Assembly (NCBI GenBank): GCA_000333855.2
Contig: CM007314.1
Coordinates: 222,690 to 286,689, forward strand
Length of the DNA stretch: 64,000 nucleotides
From: Endotrypanum monterogeii
Taxonomy: Eukaryota; Euglenozoa; Kinetoplastea; Trypanosomatida; Trypanosomatidae
Direction of reading: 5' to 3'
The notes under the pieces are model-generated. The model had not been told where the DNA came from and ran no database searches. It saw only the letters and a list, made by a program, of their open reading frames with translations. Below are positions 19,284 to 30,113 of this stretch, piece by piece (position 1 is the first letter of the stretch; each line of letters begins with the position of its first letter). A program made the position numbers and the translations under genes.

Positions 19284-20729
19284 TCAGCGCTGGGTCATTT
19301 CCTGTTTTATGAGGGCACGGATCTGTGCAAGGAGATACCGCTTCAGGAAATGTCCATCCGCTGGGAGCGCCACGCCCTTCTCCTTTAGATAGCTCTCCAT
19401 GTCGTCTCTAGAAATACGCGAAAGCGAGCGGCGAATGGTGTTGTGCACGACATAGTCCTCAACTTCGTCATAATCCATCGGCCGGCGACTGGAGGAAGTA
19501 GAGCTGCGACCGGGGCTTCCGCTACCACCACGACTAATTCTGGAATGATGGAGAAGCCAACTAGTGCGCGTGACAGACGGTGATCGTGTGGGCTGCCCAG
19601 GCGAGGTGGGCGGAGGTGGACTGCTGCGCACCGATGAAGATTCGGAGCTGTGTGAGGAATCACCGGTCCCGCTGCAGCTACGGCTGCGGGACTTGACAGC
19701 GGACGGAGGCGGTGCTGGCGGTAGTACGACGGAGTCGCGAAGAGGTGTTGGAGTGCCCCCGATTGGCTCGACGTGTGTCTTCTTGAAAGGCGGCTGCCAT
19801 TCCTGTTCCTCCTCATCCCCGCTGGTCTCCTCCTCATCCGTGTCGCTGTCACTCCATAGCTCCACCACTTTGGTTGGTGTGACCGTCTCCAATTTGTCGG
19901 GACTGGCGAACCGCACGGACTTGCGCGGGCTCACGCGAGCACCGCCAGCGCACAGTGCACCACCTACAGCAGACGGCGCTGGCGACGTTTCGTGGGACTC
20001 CCCTCCCTGGCCAGACGCGCGTTGCCAGGATCGGCGGAGGCGCTGCAAGAGTGAGGGTGACGGTGAATTTTGGATGGCATCACTCCGGCCCTCCCCAACG
20101 TCTGGCTGCGTGGGCAGTGGGCTGCGTGGGAGACCTACCAGGGTCGGCGGAGATGCTGGCAGCGGTCGGAGAGAAGGCGAGGTGTTCCTGCAAGTCGACG
20201 ACGCTGCACTCGTCTGCGCCAGTGGTGTAGTCGGTGGTGCGGTTGGCATCGCTGGGGAGGACCAGGTAGAAGCAAAACCCTCAAGTATTTTCGTCGGTGT
20301 CTGTTGTGCTGTAAGCTCTCGTTGCGGCGGAGGTGTTCCTTGGCGCGCAGGGGACTGCGACAGGCGCTCCTCGAGCGCCTTCGTCACCTTTAACTCCTGC
20401 TCACGCGTGCGCTCAAGTACCTCCTGGGCACGCTGGATCACACTGTCACACTTATCAGCAAACTCGCGCAAGGACGGCGAGGACGATGCAGTGATTGCAG
20501 TGGTGCGTCGAGCTAGCGAGGACATACGGACACGGCTCCGCAGGCCAGTGTCGACTCGACTCGGGACGTGGGAGTAGTCGGAAGGAGAAAACTCATTGAG
20601 AGCCGGTTGAGCCCGCGGGGGCTGTGCAAGATCTGCAGCAGCGGGAGGCCCCCCATGGCGGTGTTTCTCGTCTTGCACACCACCAACCGCACGTCGCAGG
20701 CTCGATGCAGTAGGACGCAAGAAGGACAT
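19284..20729 (-). CDS. Ser/Pro-rich disordered protein with conserved-looking C-terminus, unknown function
   Basis: Not recognised; 481 aa from a confirmed ATG. The N-terminal third contains one short coiled coil (about 83-125, DKCDSVIQRAQEVLERTREQ). The middle is Ser/Thr/Pro-rich with many SP and TP sites, an acidic patch (about 290-312, ending DEEEQEW) and a KSVRF motif at 270-274 that fits the RVxF docking consensus of protein phosphatase 1. The last 65 residues (from MDYDEVEDYVVHNTIRRSL) form a compact helical, charged segment and are the most domain-like part. The composition suggests a phosphoregulated scaffold; that is inference only. Confidence 0.75.
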   Translation of the reverse strand: MSFLRPTASSLRRAVGGVQDEKHRHGGPPAAADLAQPPRAQPALNEFSPSDYSHVPSRVDTGLRSRVRMSSLARRTTAITASSSPSLREFADKCDSVIQRAQEVLERTREQELKVTKALEERLSQSPARQGTPPPQRELTAQQTPTKILEGFASTWSSPAMPTAPPTTPLAQTSAASSTCRNTSPSLRPLPASPPTLVGLPRSPLPTQPDVGEGRSDAIQNSPSPSLLQRLRRSWQRASGQGGESHETSPAPSAVGGALCAGGARVSPRKSVRFASPDKLETVTPTKVVELWSDSDTDEEETSGDEEEQEWQPPFKKTHVEPIGGTPTPLRDSVVLPPAPPPSAVKSRSRSCSGTGDSSHSSESSSVRSSPPPPTSPGQPTRSPSVTRTSWLLHHSRISRGGSGSPGRSSTSSSRRPMDYDEVEDYVVHNTIRRSLSRISRDDMESYLKEKGVALPADGHFLKRYLLAQIRALIKQEMTQR

Positions 20730-20894
20730 GGGCGATGGAAGTGGTGAGGATGCAGGCAGGTAGATGTAGTGTTTCTTGTCTGTGTATCTAATGGATGTTT
20801 TTTTTTATCTGTATCTAGCTTCTGATATAATATTGGAGAGGAAAACAAACGATCAAAAAGACCTTCGACTTCCTCCTCCTCGGGTCTTTGCATT

Positions 20895-20938
<44 letters not shown>

Positions 20939-22039
20939 AAGAGGACGGATTTATTTCCTCAAAGAGGTGAAGAAAAGAAAAGAGATGCAGATGAGCGGAG
21001 CGGTTTTCAGCTCTATATGGGCCGTACTCCGACGAACGCACCGAGAACCTCAGACGGCATTCTACGACGCTCGGGTGTTGAGCTATGAAATAATAATAAT
21101 ATGGCAGCAGATAAACATCAGTCGAGGTGGTGGTTTCTAGGTGCACCTCCCTTTTGCCGCCGCACCTACCTCACTACTCCGTGCCTTAAATTTTCTTGTT
21201 TGAGAAACATGTCCCTGTCGTGCCAGGGAGAGGTGAGCAACCTCATCAGGCGTGCTGTCCACCTCCGCACATCCTGAGGAGCTAAAAACAGCAGCGGGTG
21301 GGTGAAGCAGGTCACGATTGCTAAAACCGAGGATGCTCACAATTTCCCTGTTAAGCCAACCTCATCCTTGCTGCTTCTTTGAATGCACATGGGTGTGAAT
21401 GCATCATCACCCGCGCCAACATGTACATAGGTGACCAGCACCCCCACTCGCGCCCCACTTATGTCCATCCATCCCTCAGATCTATGTACATGCACCACTG
21501 CGTGGTATTTGAAGCATTCACGTGCAATGCTTCACCGCCCCCAGCACCCTCGATCAGAAGAAGCAGTCGCCTCCCCTCTCACAGGAACACATCTGCGCCT
21601 TCGGACCGTCCAAGTGGACTGACCATCCAAAGGATGGGGAGAAGAGTGCCCCGTACAAGACAAAGAAAGGTCCGAGGAGGGAGGGAGGCGGGGGGGGGGG
21701 GGACAGCCTGCCCAAACGAAGGAAGAGAAAGTGGCTACACAATCATACAAGCGAGAGAGCAGGGGATATATATTAAAAAAAGAAACAGAAACAGAAACAG
21801 AAACACACACGCGCGCCCGCAAAAAAAAAAAAAGCTCTGGGGGGGCTGTGTGCGCACAACCGAACGCAATTGCACTTACGCAAGTGGACACTTCTCTACA
21901 TCGAGAGAGCAGAAGGCGAGGAGAAAAAAGCGCGTGAGAGTGTGACGATGCGATAACGTATTCGGTAGCAGTACCCCACCCTCCACCCCTCCACACATCC
22001 ACACACACAGGGATGAGGAAAGGAGGTCGTTGTACCGAC
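20730..22039. other. Intergenic region of 1.3 kb
   Basis: A TA run (20894-20919) abuts a GT run (20919-20938). Complex, non-repetitive sequence follows at about 21,180-21,620, then a G/A-rich and A-rich stretch. The minus-strand frame at 21137-21340 has no ATG and a stop just upstream. No gene is supported. Confidence 0.5.
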
Positions 22040-25000
22040 TCAGCGCCGAGTTCCTTTGCTGGCCTGCTGTCGGCCTTTTTTGTTTACCAGTACATCAGGA
22101 CAGCGGCGCAATGCATCCAGCTCCGCATCCTCGGCAGTCAACGGTGGAGGCACGCCGCGCCCAACACAAAATCGAGCGCTAACAGACAGAGACACGTTAT
22201 TAAGCTCCGCCAGTCGTGCGCGCATGGCCAAAACACGTAGAGCTCTCTGACTCACCCGTACCTGCTGAGCCTTGAGGCGAGTGTAGAGGCCTTGCAACTG
22301 TGGGGCGGTAGAAAGCAGTCCCGAGCCACTGGCGTGACGGGAGCGGTTCATAACCTTGCTCGATGACGCGGATGAAGCCGGCACTGGCACAAGAGGAGTG
22401 GCCACCGCCACAGAGGCACGCCGCTTCGATAGCTGCTGTGACGTCGAGTTGGAGGCGGTGGAATCCTTGCCTAATGTGACTGAAGGTTGTGAGAGAAACG
22501 TTTCAGAGGCTTCCAAGCCCCTGCGACTCGCCTCCAGGTACTGCTGGTGAATGTACGAGTACACTGCGAGAGCCTCGCTGAGACGCCGTTGCCTCCGGCG
22601 CATTTCACGTTCTGCACTCTTCAGTGTCTGTGGATCCTTTTCGAGCTCGGCATTGTGTATGTACAGTACGCGGCAGTTTGGAAGCGGCGTGGAAGAGCAG
22701 GGCGTTAAGGCATACGCCGCTGGATTGGGACCAGGGGTGGAAAAAAGGTCGCTGGGGTCCACCGCTATCACTCCCAGCTCGTGTCGCAGCTGCACCACTG
22801 ATTCCTCCTCCTCGGTATCTTCGCCTCCGCCTCCACGTGTCATCGCCAGCAGAAACCCCTCTTCCAGCGATATGGCAGTGGACGAGAACGGCTGCAATGA
22901 AAGATCTCCAGATGCCCTTCGCCCAGGAACGTTGTCTCGACTGCCCGGGATGCCTCGAGACGATCCAGGCGAATCGGATTCCGAGTGTGCGCGCACAGCT
23001 GCGTCGCCCGCAGTGTACTGGAACGTGTCGTGTACAGTGACGCGCAGAAGCAGCGGCTGCTGGAGTGATCGAATGAGCGTGTCAGCAACAGGAAGACTTA
23101 ACGAGCACTTATAACTGCCAGCACCACCAGCACTAGCACTAGCACTAGCACTACCGGCACTAGCACTACCAGCACTAGCACTCGAAACCTCTGCAGTCGC
23201 ACGGGCTGGGATATACGGATCGGTAATAGACGGTGGCACGGCTCCCACGTTGGCAGAAGACAGAGGCCCACCGGCCTTGCGCTGCCTAGATGATCCAGCA
23301 GGAGGCGCGTGCGATTGCGACGCACCCGCTCCAGCGGAGTGCCGGCCCCCATGGGGAGCAGTTGTGGGAGCGGGTGGATCGAGATTGAGCTCAATAGAAA
23401 CTCGCACACTGTCTGCAGACCCAAGCGGGGCATCACTGCTTGAGAGACTCGTTCCGCCCCAGAATCCTTCCACTGTGATATGTGATGACACCTCATACAG
23501 CGGCACCACAACTCGCTTCGAATTGGGGGAAAGCGTGTTGGAAGAACTACCCTTACCGCCGTCCGCAGCTGCCCCACCCTGACCTCGGTCTTTGCGGCCT
23601 CCACCCACGTGCAAAGTTGAGGTTCCAGAGGAGGCCATCGATGAAATAGCGAAGGAGCCGAGCTGCAAAGGTGAAGCGGAGCTACCAGACACCCTTGATG
23701 TTTGTGTAAGCATGTCCGCTCCTGCTAGCTCAAGCAAGAAGCTAGAAGAAGGAAGTAAGCTATCGACCTCGCATGACTGCGGCACGGGCTGGAGACTGGC
23801 TACGCCCTTCAGCGCAATCAGGTCCAGCCCAACCGAAACGGATGTGCGCAGCTCTATATCTGAGACAGGTTTCACAAGAGTATCGGAGTCCCCGGACGGG
23901 CCCGACGCGGAGAGCGCAGACACTTTATGACTTGCACGGCCGCGAGCAGACGTCTTGTTGGACTGGGAAGGTTGAGTCCCAGATCCCTCCGCGCTCGGCC
24001 TACGCTTCCCACGGGAGCCGGGCGGTATCGCCAGAGAAGAGCTCTTCGAAGCACCGGCCTGCAAGTTAACGACAGCTGACCGCCCCAGCGGATTATCCTG
24101 GGCGGCAGCAGCGCCGTCCGCAGTAGGGCGGCTCAAGGCTCGCTCCTCGCCTGTGATCGCAACTCCGTCGAGCCTGTCGAGGTGCAGACAGTCACGCACC
24201 AATAAAGGGCGGTACACGTCAAGAAACGAGATGGGATTTCCCTGGAGTGTTATCTCCGTCAGCGAGCCATGCGCAGCGACATCGTGCACTGAAGATTCCA
24301 AATCACCGATGTAGTTGAAGGCAACGTTAAGAACGCAGAGAGAGGGAAGCTGCTGAAGAAAGTGAAGGTGGCGCAAGCAGTTGTAAGCAAGTCCCAGTAC
24401 GGTCAAGGACGCATACACGTCACGCTGTGGGACCGAGGGCGGCGAAAGCGATGGAAAATGAGTTGCCTCGAGGAAGTGGCCAAGGCTGCAACCGCATGCC
24501 GTTACGAAATGTGCGTGAGGCGGCAGCACGCTGATATCAGTTATCCCAGTATTGTCATTCAACCGAAGCACCTCAAGCCGAGTGCATTTGCGAATATCCT
24601 CGAGGTCGCTGCTCAGTCGCTCACCCGGTGCCTTCAGCACTCTGAAGGCTGAGAAAATGAAGTCCGCCGGCACATGCGCCGCCTTTTCCGCTGCCATGGC
24701 GCGATGCAGGCCCTTCAGCTCCTTGGGCGAAAGAAGCCCCCAGTGACCCGACAGCGACTGCATGATCTCTATGAGGCGCAGGAGAGCCGAGTAGTAGCCG
24801 CCGACAGCCTCCCGTAAGGAATGCAGTGCGACTGGACTGCAGCGCTCTGTCACAACCAAGTCCTCCCATAGAGGAAGAATCCCGTCCTCCTTGTGTGGCA
24901 GATGTGCGCGAGCGTTCTCAGCCGACAACTCTTTTTCGACCAGTAGGCAAGAGCTGTCGACGCCATCCAAAGAGCCGGTGGACATGAAAGTAGCCGACAT

Positions 25001-25543
25001 TTTTGTGTTGGACTTGAGTTTGGCTGTAGCAGCCACGGCAGCAGCGTTTGTAAAGGCCGCCTCAGCTGCAACGGGCGACTTGCTTGCCGACATCAAACCG
25101 CATGTAGAAGAAGGGCTGAATACGGTGGAAGTGCACGTCGACTCATCGGCTCCAACGGCCCGCGCACGAGCCGCCCGTTGAGTGCGGAGTGTGTCAGCCC
25201 ATTGCTTCAGGAATGGCGACAGAGAAGGGTGTACGCCCTCGTGCGCAAAGATGGCGCCAGAGCCGATCTGGCGCCGCAGTGCGGCCCCCTCCTTCTGGAT
25301 GTGAATAAAATCCGTCCAAGACCTCACCCCGGTGGAAGAGTACAGAATGTCATCCAGGAAGTCGGTGATCCCGCGTGTAAGAGAGGATGGTGAGGTTGCA
25401 GGACGTGATGTCGATAAGTGCACTGACCTGCTGTAGACGTCCTCCAACTGCTGAGAGGCGAGTGTACCTATTCTGTGGGACTTATCATGCATCAACTCGT
25501 AGACGGTGGGGACGTGCATCACCGACAAGGGATTAGAGCACAT
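22040..25543 (-). CDS. Leucine-rich-repeat protein, unknown function
   Basis: A large protein of 1,167 aa from the ATG at 25543; 77 further codons upstream include a Thr/His-rich stretch encoded by GT-rich DNA and were excluded. An N-terminal helical region (about 1-310) precedes an SDS22-like LRR block at about 315-460, with units such as LEVLRLNDNTGITDISVLPP, LTVLGLAYNCLRHLHFLQQL and LCVLNVAFNYIGDLE, ending in the capping pattern DCLHLDRLDGVAIT. The long C-terminal part is Ser/Ala/Gly-rich, with a tandem Ser-Ala-Gly repeat encoded by near-repeating AGCACT units (about 23,115-23,190) and a final coiled coil (about 1020-1150). Such LRR proteins in trypanosomatids often belong to the flagellar axoneme or dynein assembly, but no specific family was identified. 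Confidence 0.85.
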   Translation of the reverse strand: MCSNPLSVMHVPTVYELMHDKSHRIGTLASQQLEDVYSRSVHLSTSRPATSPSSLTRGITDFLDDILYSSTGVRSWTDFIHIQKEGAALRRQIGSGAIFAHEGVHPSLSPFLKQWADTLRTQRAARARAVGADESTCTSTVFSPSSTCGLMSASKSPVAAEAAFTNAAAVAATAKLKSNTKMSATFMSTGSLDGVDSSCLLVEKELSAENARAHLPHKEDGILPLWEDLVVTERCSPVALHSLREAVGGYYSALLRLIEIMQSLSGHWGLLSPKELKGLHRAMAAEKAAHVPADFIFSAFRVLKAPGERLSSDLEDIRKCTRLEVLRLNDNTGITDISVLPPHAHFVTACGCSLGHFLEATHFPSLSPPSVPQRDVYASLTVLGLAYNCLRHLHFLQQLPSLCVLNVAFNYIGDLESSVHDVAAHGSLTEITLQGNPISFLDVYRPLLVRDCLHLDRLDGVAITGEERALSRPTADGAAAAQDNPLGRSAVVNLQAGASKSSSLAIPPGSRGKRRPSAEGSGTQPSQSNKTSARGRASHKVSALSASGPSGDSDTLVKPVSDIELRTSVSVGLDLIALKGVASLQPVPQSCEVDSLLPSSSFLLELAGADMLTQTSRVSGSSASPLQLGSFAISSMASSGTSTLHVGGGRKDRGQGGAAADGGKGSSSNTLSPNSKRVVVPLYEVSSHITVEGFWGGTSLSSSDAPLGSADSVRVSIELNLDPPAPTTAPHGGRHSAGAGASQSHAPPAGSSRQRKAGGPLSSANVGAVPPSITDPYIPARATAEVSSASAGSASAGSASASASAGGAGSYKCSLSLPVADTLIRSLQQPLLLRVTVHDTFQYTAGDAAVRAHSESDSPGSSRGIPGSRDNVPGRRASGDLSLQPFSSTAISLEEGFLLAMTRGGGGEDTEEEESVVQLRHELGVIAVDPSDLFSTPGPNPAAYALTPCSSTPLPNCRVLYIHNAELEKDPQTLKSAEREMRRRQRRLSEALAVYSYIHQQYLEASRRGLEASETFLSQPSVTLGKDSTASNSTSQQLSKRRASVAVATPLVPVPASSASSSKVMNRSRHASGSGLLSTAPQLQGLYTRLKAQQVRVSQRALRVLAMRARLAELNNVSLSVSARFCVGRGVPPPLTAEDAELDALRRCPDVLVNKKGRQQASKGTRR

Positions 25544-26516
25544 ATCACCTCTGCGATCTGTGTACGTGCGTGTATGTGTGTATGTTGTTTCCTCCACGTG
25601 TGTTGTGGTGTTTGGTCTCGCGCACGCCAGCGACTGGGAGCGGCAAAGATGAGGGAAGAAAGCGCACACGTCGGTGCGTGTGTGCTTCCATGTGCGTGGC
25701 ATGCGCGGAAGTGGTGCGGGGGACAGAAAAAGAGTCAAGGAAGAATATATACGAAAGAGTGATGGAAGAACCAATTGGGTGTGTAGCGCAGCCTGAACGC
25801 CTGCACTCGACAGGCACTAGGTTCATCGTCTCAACATGCAACTGGGCGTGTGTGCGTCAGAGAGGAACGGTGAGAGCATGAGCCATCTTGCAGACGACGA
25901 TGCTGCGCAAGGTGCACCATGGGCTGCTTGAATGTGAGTGTCTGTGGAAAGTACAAATGCTTTTTTTTTTTTGGGGGGGGGGTAGGTCTCCTCCTGCGTA
26001 GGGACCCTCTCTGAGCATGTGCCCCTGTGCTCTCGCATTGAGCTATTCCACAGCGTTTGGGCTTTCATGGGTAGAGTCTCTCTTGTTGTGACTAGGAGAT
26101 GGAATGGAAGAGAGAAAGTTGACTACCCATACCTCCTCCTCCCCCACCCCACCGCCCAACACACACCCACACACCCACAAAGAGGGACAAGAACAGGAAC
26201 GCACACTCTATCGATTCCCCACACACATCGGATTACGTCTTACCACAATAGAATCCAGAATTCGCCACCACATACATCCACCACACGTAAACGTGTACAC
26301 GCAGATAGACACATAATTATACAAATTCAGAAGAAAAAAAAAACGGCTTGAACACTCGAGAGGAAGAGCGTTATGGAAGAGAAACACGAAAAGGTGATGA
26401 ACGTCAGTTAGCAACTCTGAAACGAGGACAACCGCCTCCGCGGCAGTGCCTATACGAGCTGACCCGCCGTGGCTCTCGATCGACTAATCCGTTGCCACTC
26501 CCCCTCCCCCCTCCTC
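25544..26516. other. Intergenic region NAA25 to LRR gene
   Basis: About 1 kb. It has a T10G10-like homopolymer junction at about 25,963-25,982 and CA/A-rich stretches at 26,140-26,350. No supported gene. Confidence 0.5.
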
Positions 26517-29216
26517 TCACAGTTCATGGGCAGTCGTCTCGACCTTGAGGTTAGACACGTACCTCACAATACGCTTCACCTTTTCATCCTCCAGCTTCGC
26601 CGCAAAACCCCCCGGCGTTAGGGTGATGCCCTCGAGCTCGCGCGTGGAGGACACGGATGCCGACCCAACGGTGGTGGTGAGCGTAAACCAAGAGCGAGAC
26701 TTGTAGCGGATCTGAGCCACCTCCAACGTCTCCCGCACATCAGTGACCCACTGCTTGACCGGCAGCTTCGTAGCCGGCGCCATCTTCAGAAGAGCCGAAA
26801 AGATGTACGCCTGTGGGTAGAGGAATGCCTCGAAATGGGCGGCGCTGTACTCCGATTCGGCAACTAGAGACTGAAGGTAGGCACGCAGTTCCGCAGAGGC
26901 ACTGGCGGCTTCAGGCGCTGCCTCACCAAGGGAGTCCACGTAAGCGCGCAGGACGCTCGACAGCGGCTGCAGCACCGGCAGGTACTCCACTGAGCTCGAG
27001 AGAGTTGTTAGGCGAGGGCTGTACAAAACAGGGGCAACTGCCGCGGACGTCGCAACGCTATTTGCGCCCGCGCGTTTTCCCTTGTGCATTTTTTGCGCCT
27101 GGTTCACTGCTCGACGGTGGGAACTGATGACTGTCATGTCGTGCAGAAGGAAGATGGAAGCAAGCAGCTGACGACTGCGACGAACCTGCCAATCCCGTGA
27201 CGGCACATGAAGAAGAGACTCCGTGAGCTGTTGCACAGTAGTCGAGTGAATGCTGCCCAGGATCATCGACTTGGCAACGACCCAGTCCGTGTTGTCCAGA
27301 AGCGTGTCGGCAGCTCCAGGCGCGCTCAGGCGCTCCCAGGCTGTCCACAGCGTATCCAGACGAGTCTCAAAACACTCGACCACGTCCTTATGTGTCTGGC
27401 ATTGAAGGAGAGCGGAAGTGAACTCGTTCGCAGGGCACTGCCAGCGATAAAGTGAATTGGCTTGTATTGCCTCGAATCGCTGGACATCCTGCATGGCTGG
27501 CCACGACATGTAGTTGAACACTTTCGCACGAAGCAGGCTGCAGTCTCGCTCCTGCCGGCTGTAAAAATCTTCTGCCCAGCTGTCCCAGTGCGCGACGTCC
27601 TCCAACGCCAGACCCGTTAGCATCGGCCAGTAGCCCACATGTGCCATCGTATCACGCTGAACATTTTTGAAGGCAAGCTGACGCAGCGCCGCACAATCAC
27701 TGAGACCGAGAAGGTTTGCGAAAGACACAGCGTACATGAGCCACGCTGGGTTGTTCATGCGACGATCCACGTCGCCCATCAACTCAAGGCCCTGGACGAG
27801 GTACGAGTATTCTGGGGAGTCTTTGTCAGCTGCGTAGCCACGCAGGGCGATGTTCATGGCAACTGTAATATATCCGTCACACAACCCCTCTGCACTCCAG
27901 ACAAGGGATCTAGAAAGATGCCGACTTTGCTGATACGCCTCTCTGCATTCAAGGAAGAGTGCGCGCAGCACTTCAGAGCTCGGTGTCTTCTCCCACGAGC
28001 CCAGAAGGCATCGCAGCCCAAGGATGCGACGAGTGTGCCCATCCAGCCCATCACCCTCGACTGAAGCAGAAGGCGAGAGGGACCACTCACGCACGCTCGC
28101 TGCAATCTCCGGTGTGAGGAAGGTAGATATGTCGAGGTAACAGCTGGGTTTGCTGCAGAAGCGCTCCACATAGGCAAGCACACGTGATTGCATGTCCGGT
28201 GAGTGAAGCGAGTGCAACAGATCCAGCTCAGCAAGGTAGGGACCACGTCGAAGCTTGTTCGGATGCTTCTCCTCCTCCTGTACTTGCAACTCGCGCGCCA
28301 GCTGCACCCCCTCCTCCAGTGAGTGATGCGCTGTGGCACAGTCGATCGTGGTACGCATCTCTGGCACGGGGCCCAGCACTTCCAGTACAGAACTCGTCTT
28401 TCCCTCCTGACCTGCTTCCAACTCAGCAACAGGCAACAACGTATCTTTGTAGATGGTGAAGGGAATCCAATTGTCGCTCCCCTGCATCCAAACACACTGC
28501 GCCACGGCATTAGCTGCCGACGTCCGTCCCGCCTTCTGCAACATTCGTGCCAGCACCTCCAACCGCATCGTCAGAAGACCTATCTTGGCTGCACGCTCGC
28601 TCAAGAGAAAATCTATGGCGGCGTCGAAGTGGCCCTGCTGAGCCAGCAAGTCGACGTAGGTCTGTACGGTGGAAGGCGCGATGCACCCCTTCTCCGAGAG
28701 CACGGCTGCATCGACTAGCTTTGTTGACAACTTCAAGAGCATGTGGTCTGTGCTGTCTACTGGCACCTGGGCCAGCATTGCCTGCACCATCCAGACTTGG
28801 TATTTGGGATCGTTGTACCGACGATAGAGCTGCGTAGCGACCTGCTGAACCTTTTCATACGCGCCCATGCGGACGTACGCCTGGATTTGGTTCTCAGAGA
28901 TTTGCCTCTCGTTTTGAATTGGCTTCAGTCGCTCGTATGTGGCGGCGAGGGCGTCCCAGCAACAGCAATTCTGCAATACATGCACCAACGCATTCACAGC
29001 CTCCGGCTTCGTCACGTTTTTTTCACTCAGTTCCAAGGCCTTGGTCTTCGCGAGGCGGTAGTTTCCTTTGCGCATTGTGATGAGTGCATCGGCTGCGAGC
29101 AAGCTATCGTTACCAGGGAACTTCTGCAGGGCCGTCACCAGCGCACTCTCTGCCTGAGCGATCTGCCGCGCATCGATCAGGTCAAAGAGGCGCGCCGCGG
29201 CGCGCTCAGCATTCAT
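26517..29216 (-). CDS. NatB N-terminal acetyltransferase auxiliary subunit (NAA25/Mdm20-like)
   Basis: Auxiliary, ribosome-anchoring subunit of NatB, which with NAA20 acetylates N-termini beginning Met-Asp/Glu/Asn/Gln. The 899-aa protein is close to the family size (human about 970 aa). It starts with TPR-type helical pairs (RLFDLIDARQIAQAESALVT, LLAADALITMRKGNYRLAK, VHVLQNCCCWDALAATYERL) and includes WMQGSDNWIPFTIYKDTLLP, which resembles the NAA25 region with a conserved DNW...Y pattern. The remainder is all-helical. The start is the ATG at 29216; the next in-frame upstream start-like codon is GTG. The assignment rests on overall architecture and short motifs, so a generic TPR protein is the alternative. 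Confidence 0.8.
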   Translation of the reverse strand: MNAERAAARLFDLIDARQIAQAESALVTALQKFPGNDSLLAADALITMRKGNYRLAKTKALELSEKNVTKPEAVNALVHVLQNCCCWDALAATYERLKPIQNERQISENQIQAYVRMGAYEKVQQVATQLYRRYNDPKYQVWMVQAMLAQVPVDSTDHMLLKLSTKLVDAAVLSEKGCIAPSTVQTYVDLLAQQGHFDAAIDFLLSERAAKIGLLTMRLEVLARMLQKAGRTSAANAVAQCVWMQGSDNWIPFTIYKDTLLPVAELEAGQEGKTSSVLEVLGPVPEMRTTIDCATAHHSLEEGVQLARELQVQEEEKHPNKLRRGPYLAELDLLHSLHSPDMQSRVLAYVERFCSKPSCYLDISTFLTPEIAASVREWSLSPSASVEGDGLDGHTRRILGLRCLLGSWEKTPSSEVLRALFLECREAYQQSRHLSRSLVWSAEGLCDGYITVAMNIALRGYAADKDSPEYSYLVQGLELMGDVDRRMNNPAWLMYAVSFANLLGLSDCAALRQLAFKNVQRDTMAHVGYWPMLTGLALEDVAHWDSWAEDFYSRQERDCSLLRAKVFNYMSWPAMQDVQRFEAIQANSLYRWQCPANEFTSALLQCQTHKDVVECFETRLDTLWTAWERLSAPGAADTLLDNTDWVVAKSMILGSIHSTTVQQLTESLLHVPSRDWQVRRSRQLLASIFLLHDMTVISSHRRAVNQAQKMHKGKRAGANSVATSAAVAPVLYSPRLTTLSSSVEYLPVLQPLSSVLRAYVDSLGEAAPEAASASAELRAYLQSLVAESEYSAAHFEAFLYPQAYIFSALLKMAPATKLPVKQWVTDVRETLEVAQIRYKSRSWFTLTTTVGSASVSSTRELEGITLTPGGFAAKLEDEKVKRIVRYVSNLKVETTAHEL

Positions 29217-29507
29217 TAGGTCCTGTGACACAAGCACCTCTACGCGTGGGTATAGGTGTATGTATTACAGGGAAGGAATAGCTAAACTGTGGCGCGAGTA
29301 GTTCTGAGCTTGCCGCAGTTGCCTTTCGATCGCCTCTTCAGAGATGTGCTCCGCCGCCGGCACGTCGGGTGGCACGTTGATATATGTATATATCCGTGTG
29401 TGTCTGTGTGATGAATGAATGTCGATGTGCGCGCAGACAGCCTCGGTTTTATTTCACGCAGCGCAGCTACCCCACCTTTTTTTTTTACAAAACGGGTGAT
29501 CAGCACC

Positions 29508-29539
<32 letters not shown>

Positions 29540-30113
29540 ACGTCACACGTGCAATGAAAAGGGTGTGGGAACCACCTCATAAATCCAATTGTGGTGATGT
29601 GTAAAGAGGAGATAGAAGAGGAAGTAGAAGAAGTGCAGCGACAGTGCCGGCAGTCAGAAAAAGGACCATAGCGCACGCATATCAAGGGCGAACTTCCTGC
29701 CCATGGAATCTACGCAGAGCAGACCTTTTGCCTCCCAACATGAAGATACACATCGAGTCATGGATCGTTGATCAACAAAATGCGAGCGAGAGACACGTCC
29801 TGCGTGTCGCCTGTACAGACCATCGGAGCAGCATCTGCGTCGTATCGGCTAGTCGGAATAACGAGCCTGCACCCCAGCACGGAAACAAATGAAAAAAAAA
29901 AGGTGTAGAGGATATCTGCAAAAAAAGAAAACACCGACCGACTGCGGTCGCACGGGAACGCTGAAAGGAAGGGGAAAAACGAAACAGAGTCATGAGTGGC
30001 AGATCAAGACCCCCTAAAGTGAGCGCTTGCGATGCGCAGCGTAATTGCGTGCACACGCGCACACGAGCGCACACACACACAAGCAAGCAAGCAGGAAAAA
30101 GTGAGACAGGCGC
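29217..30113. other. Intergenic region ALG14/13 to NAA25
   Basis: About 0.9 kb with a long TA run at 29508-29535 and A-rich stretches near 29,890-29,930. No supported gene. Confidence 0.5.
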
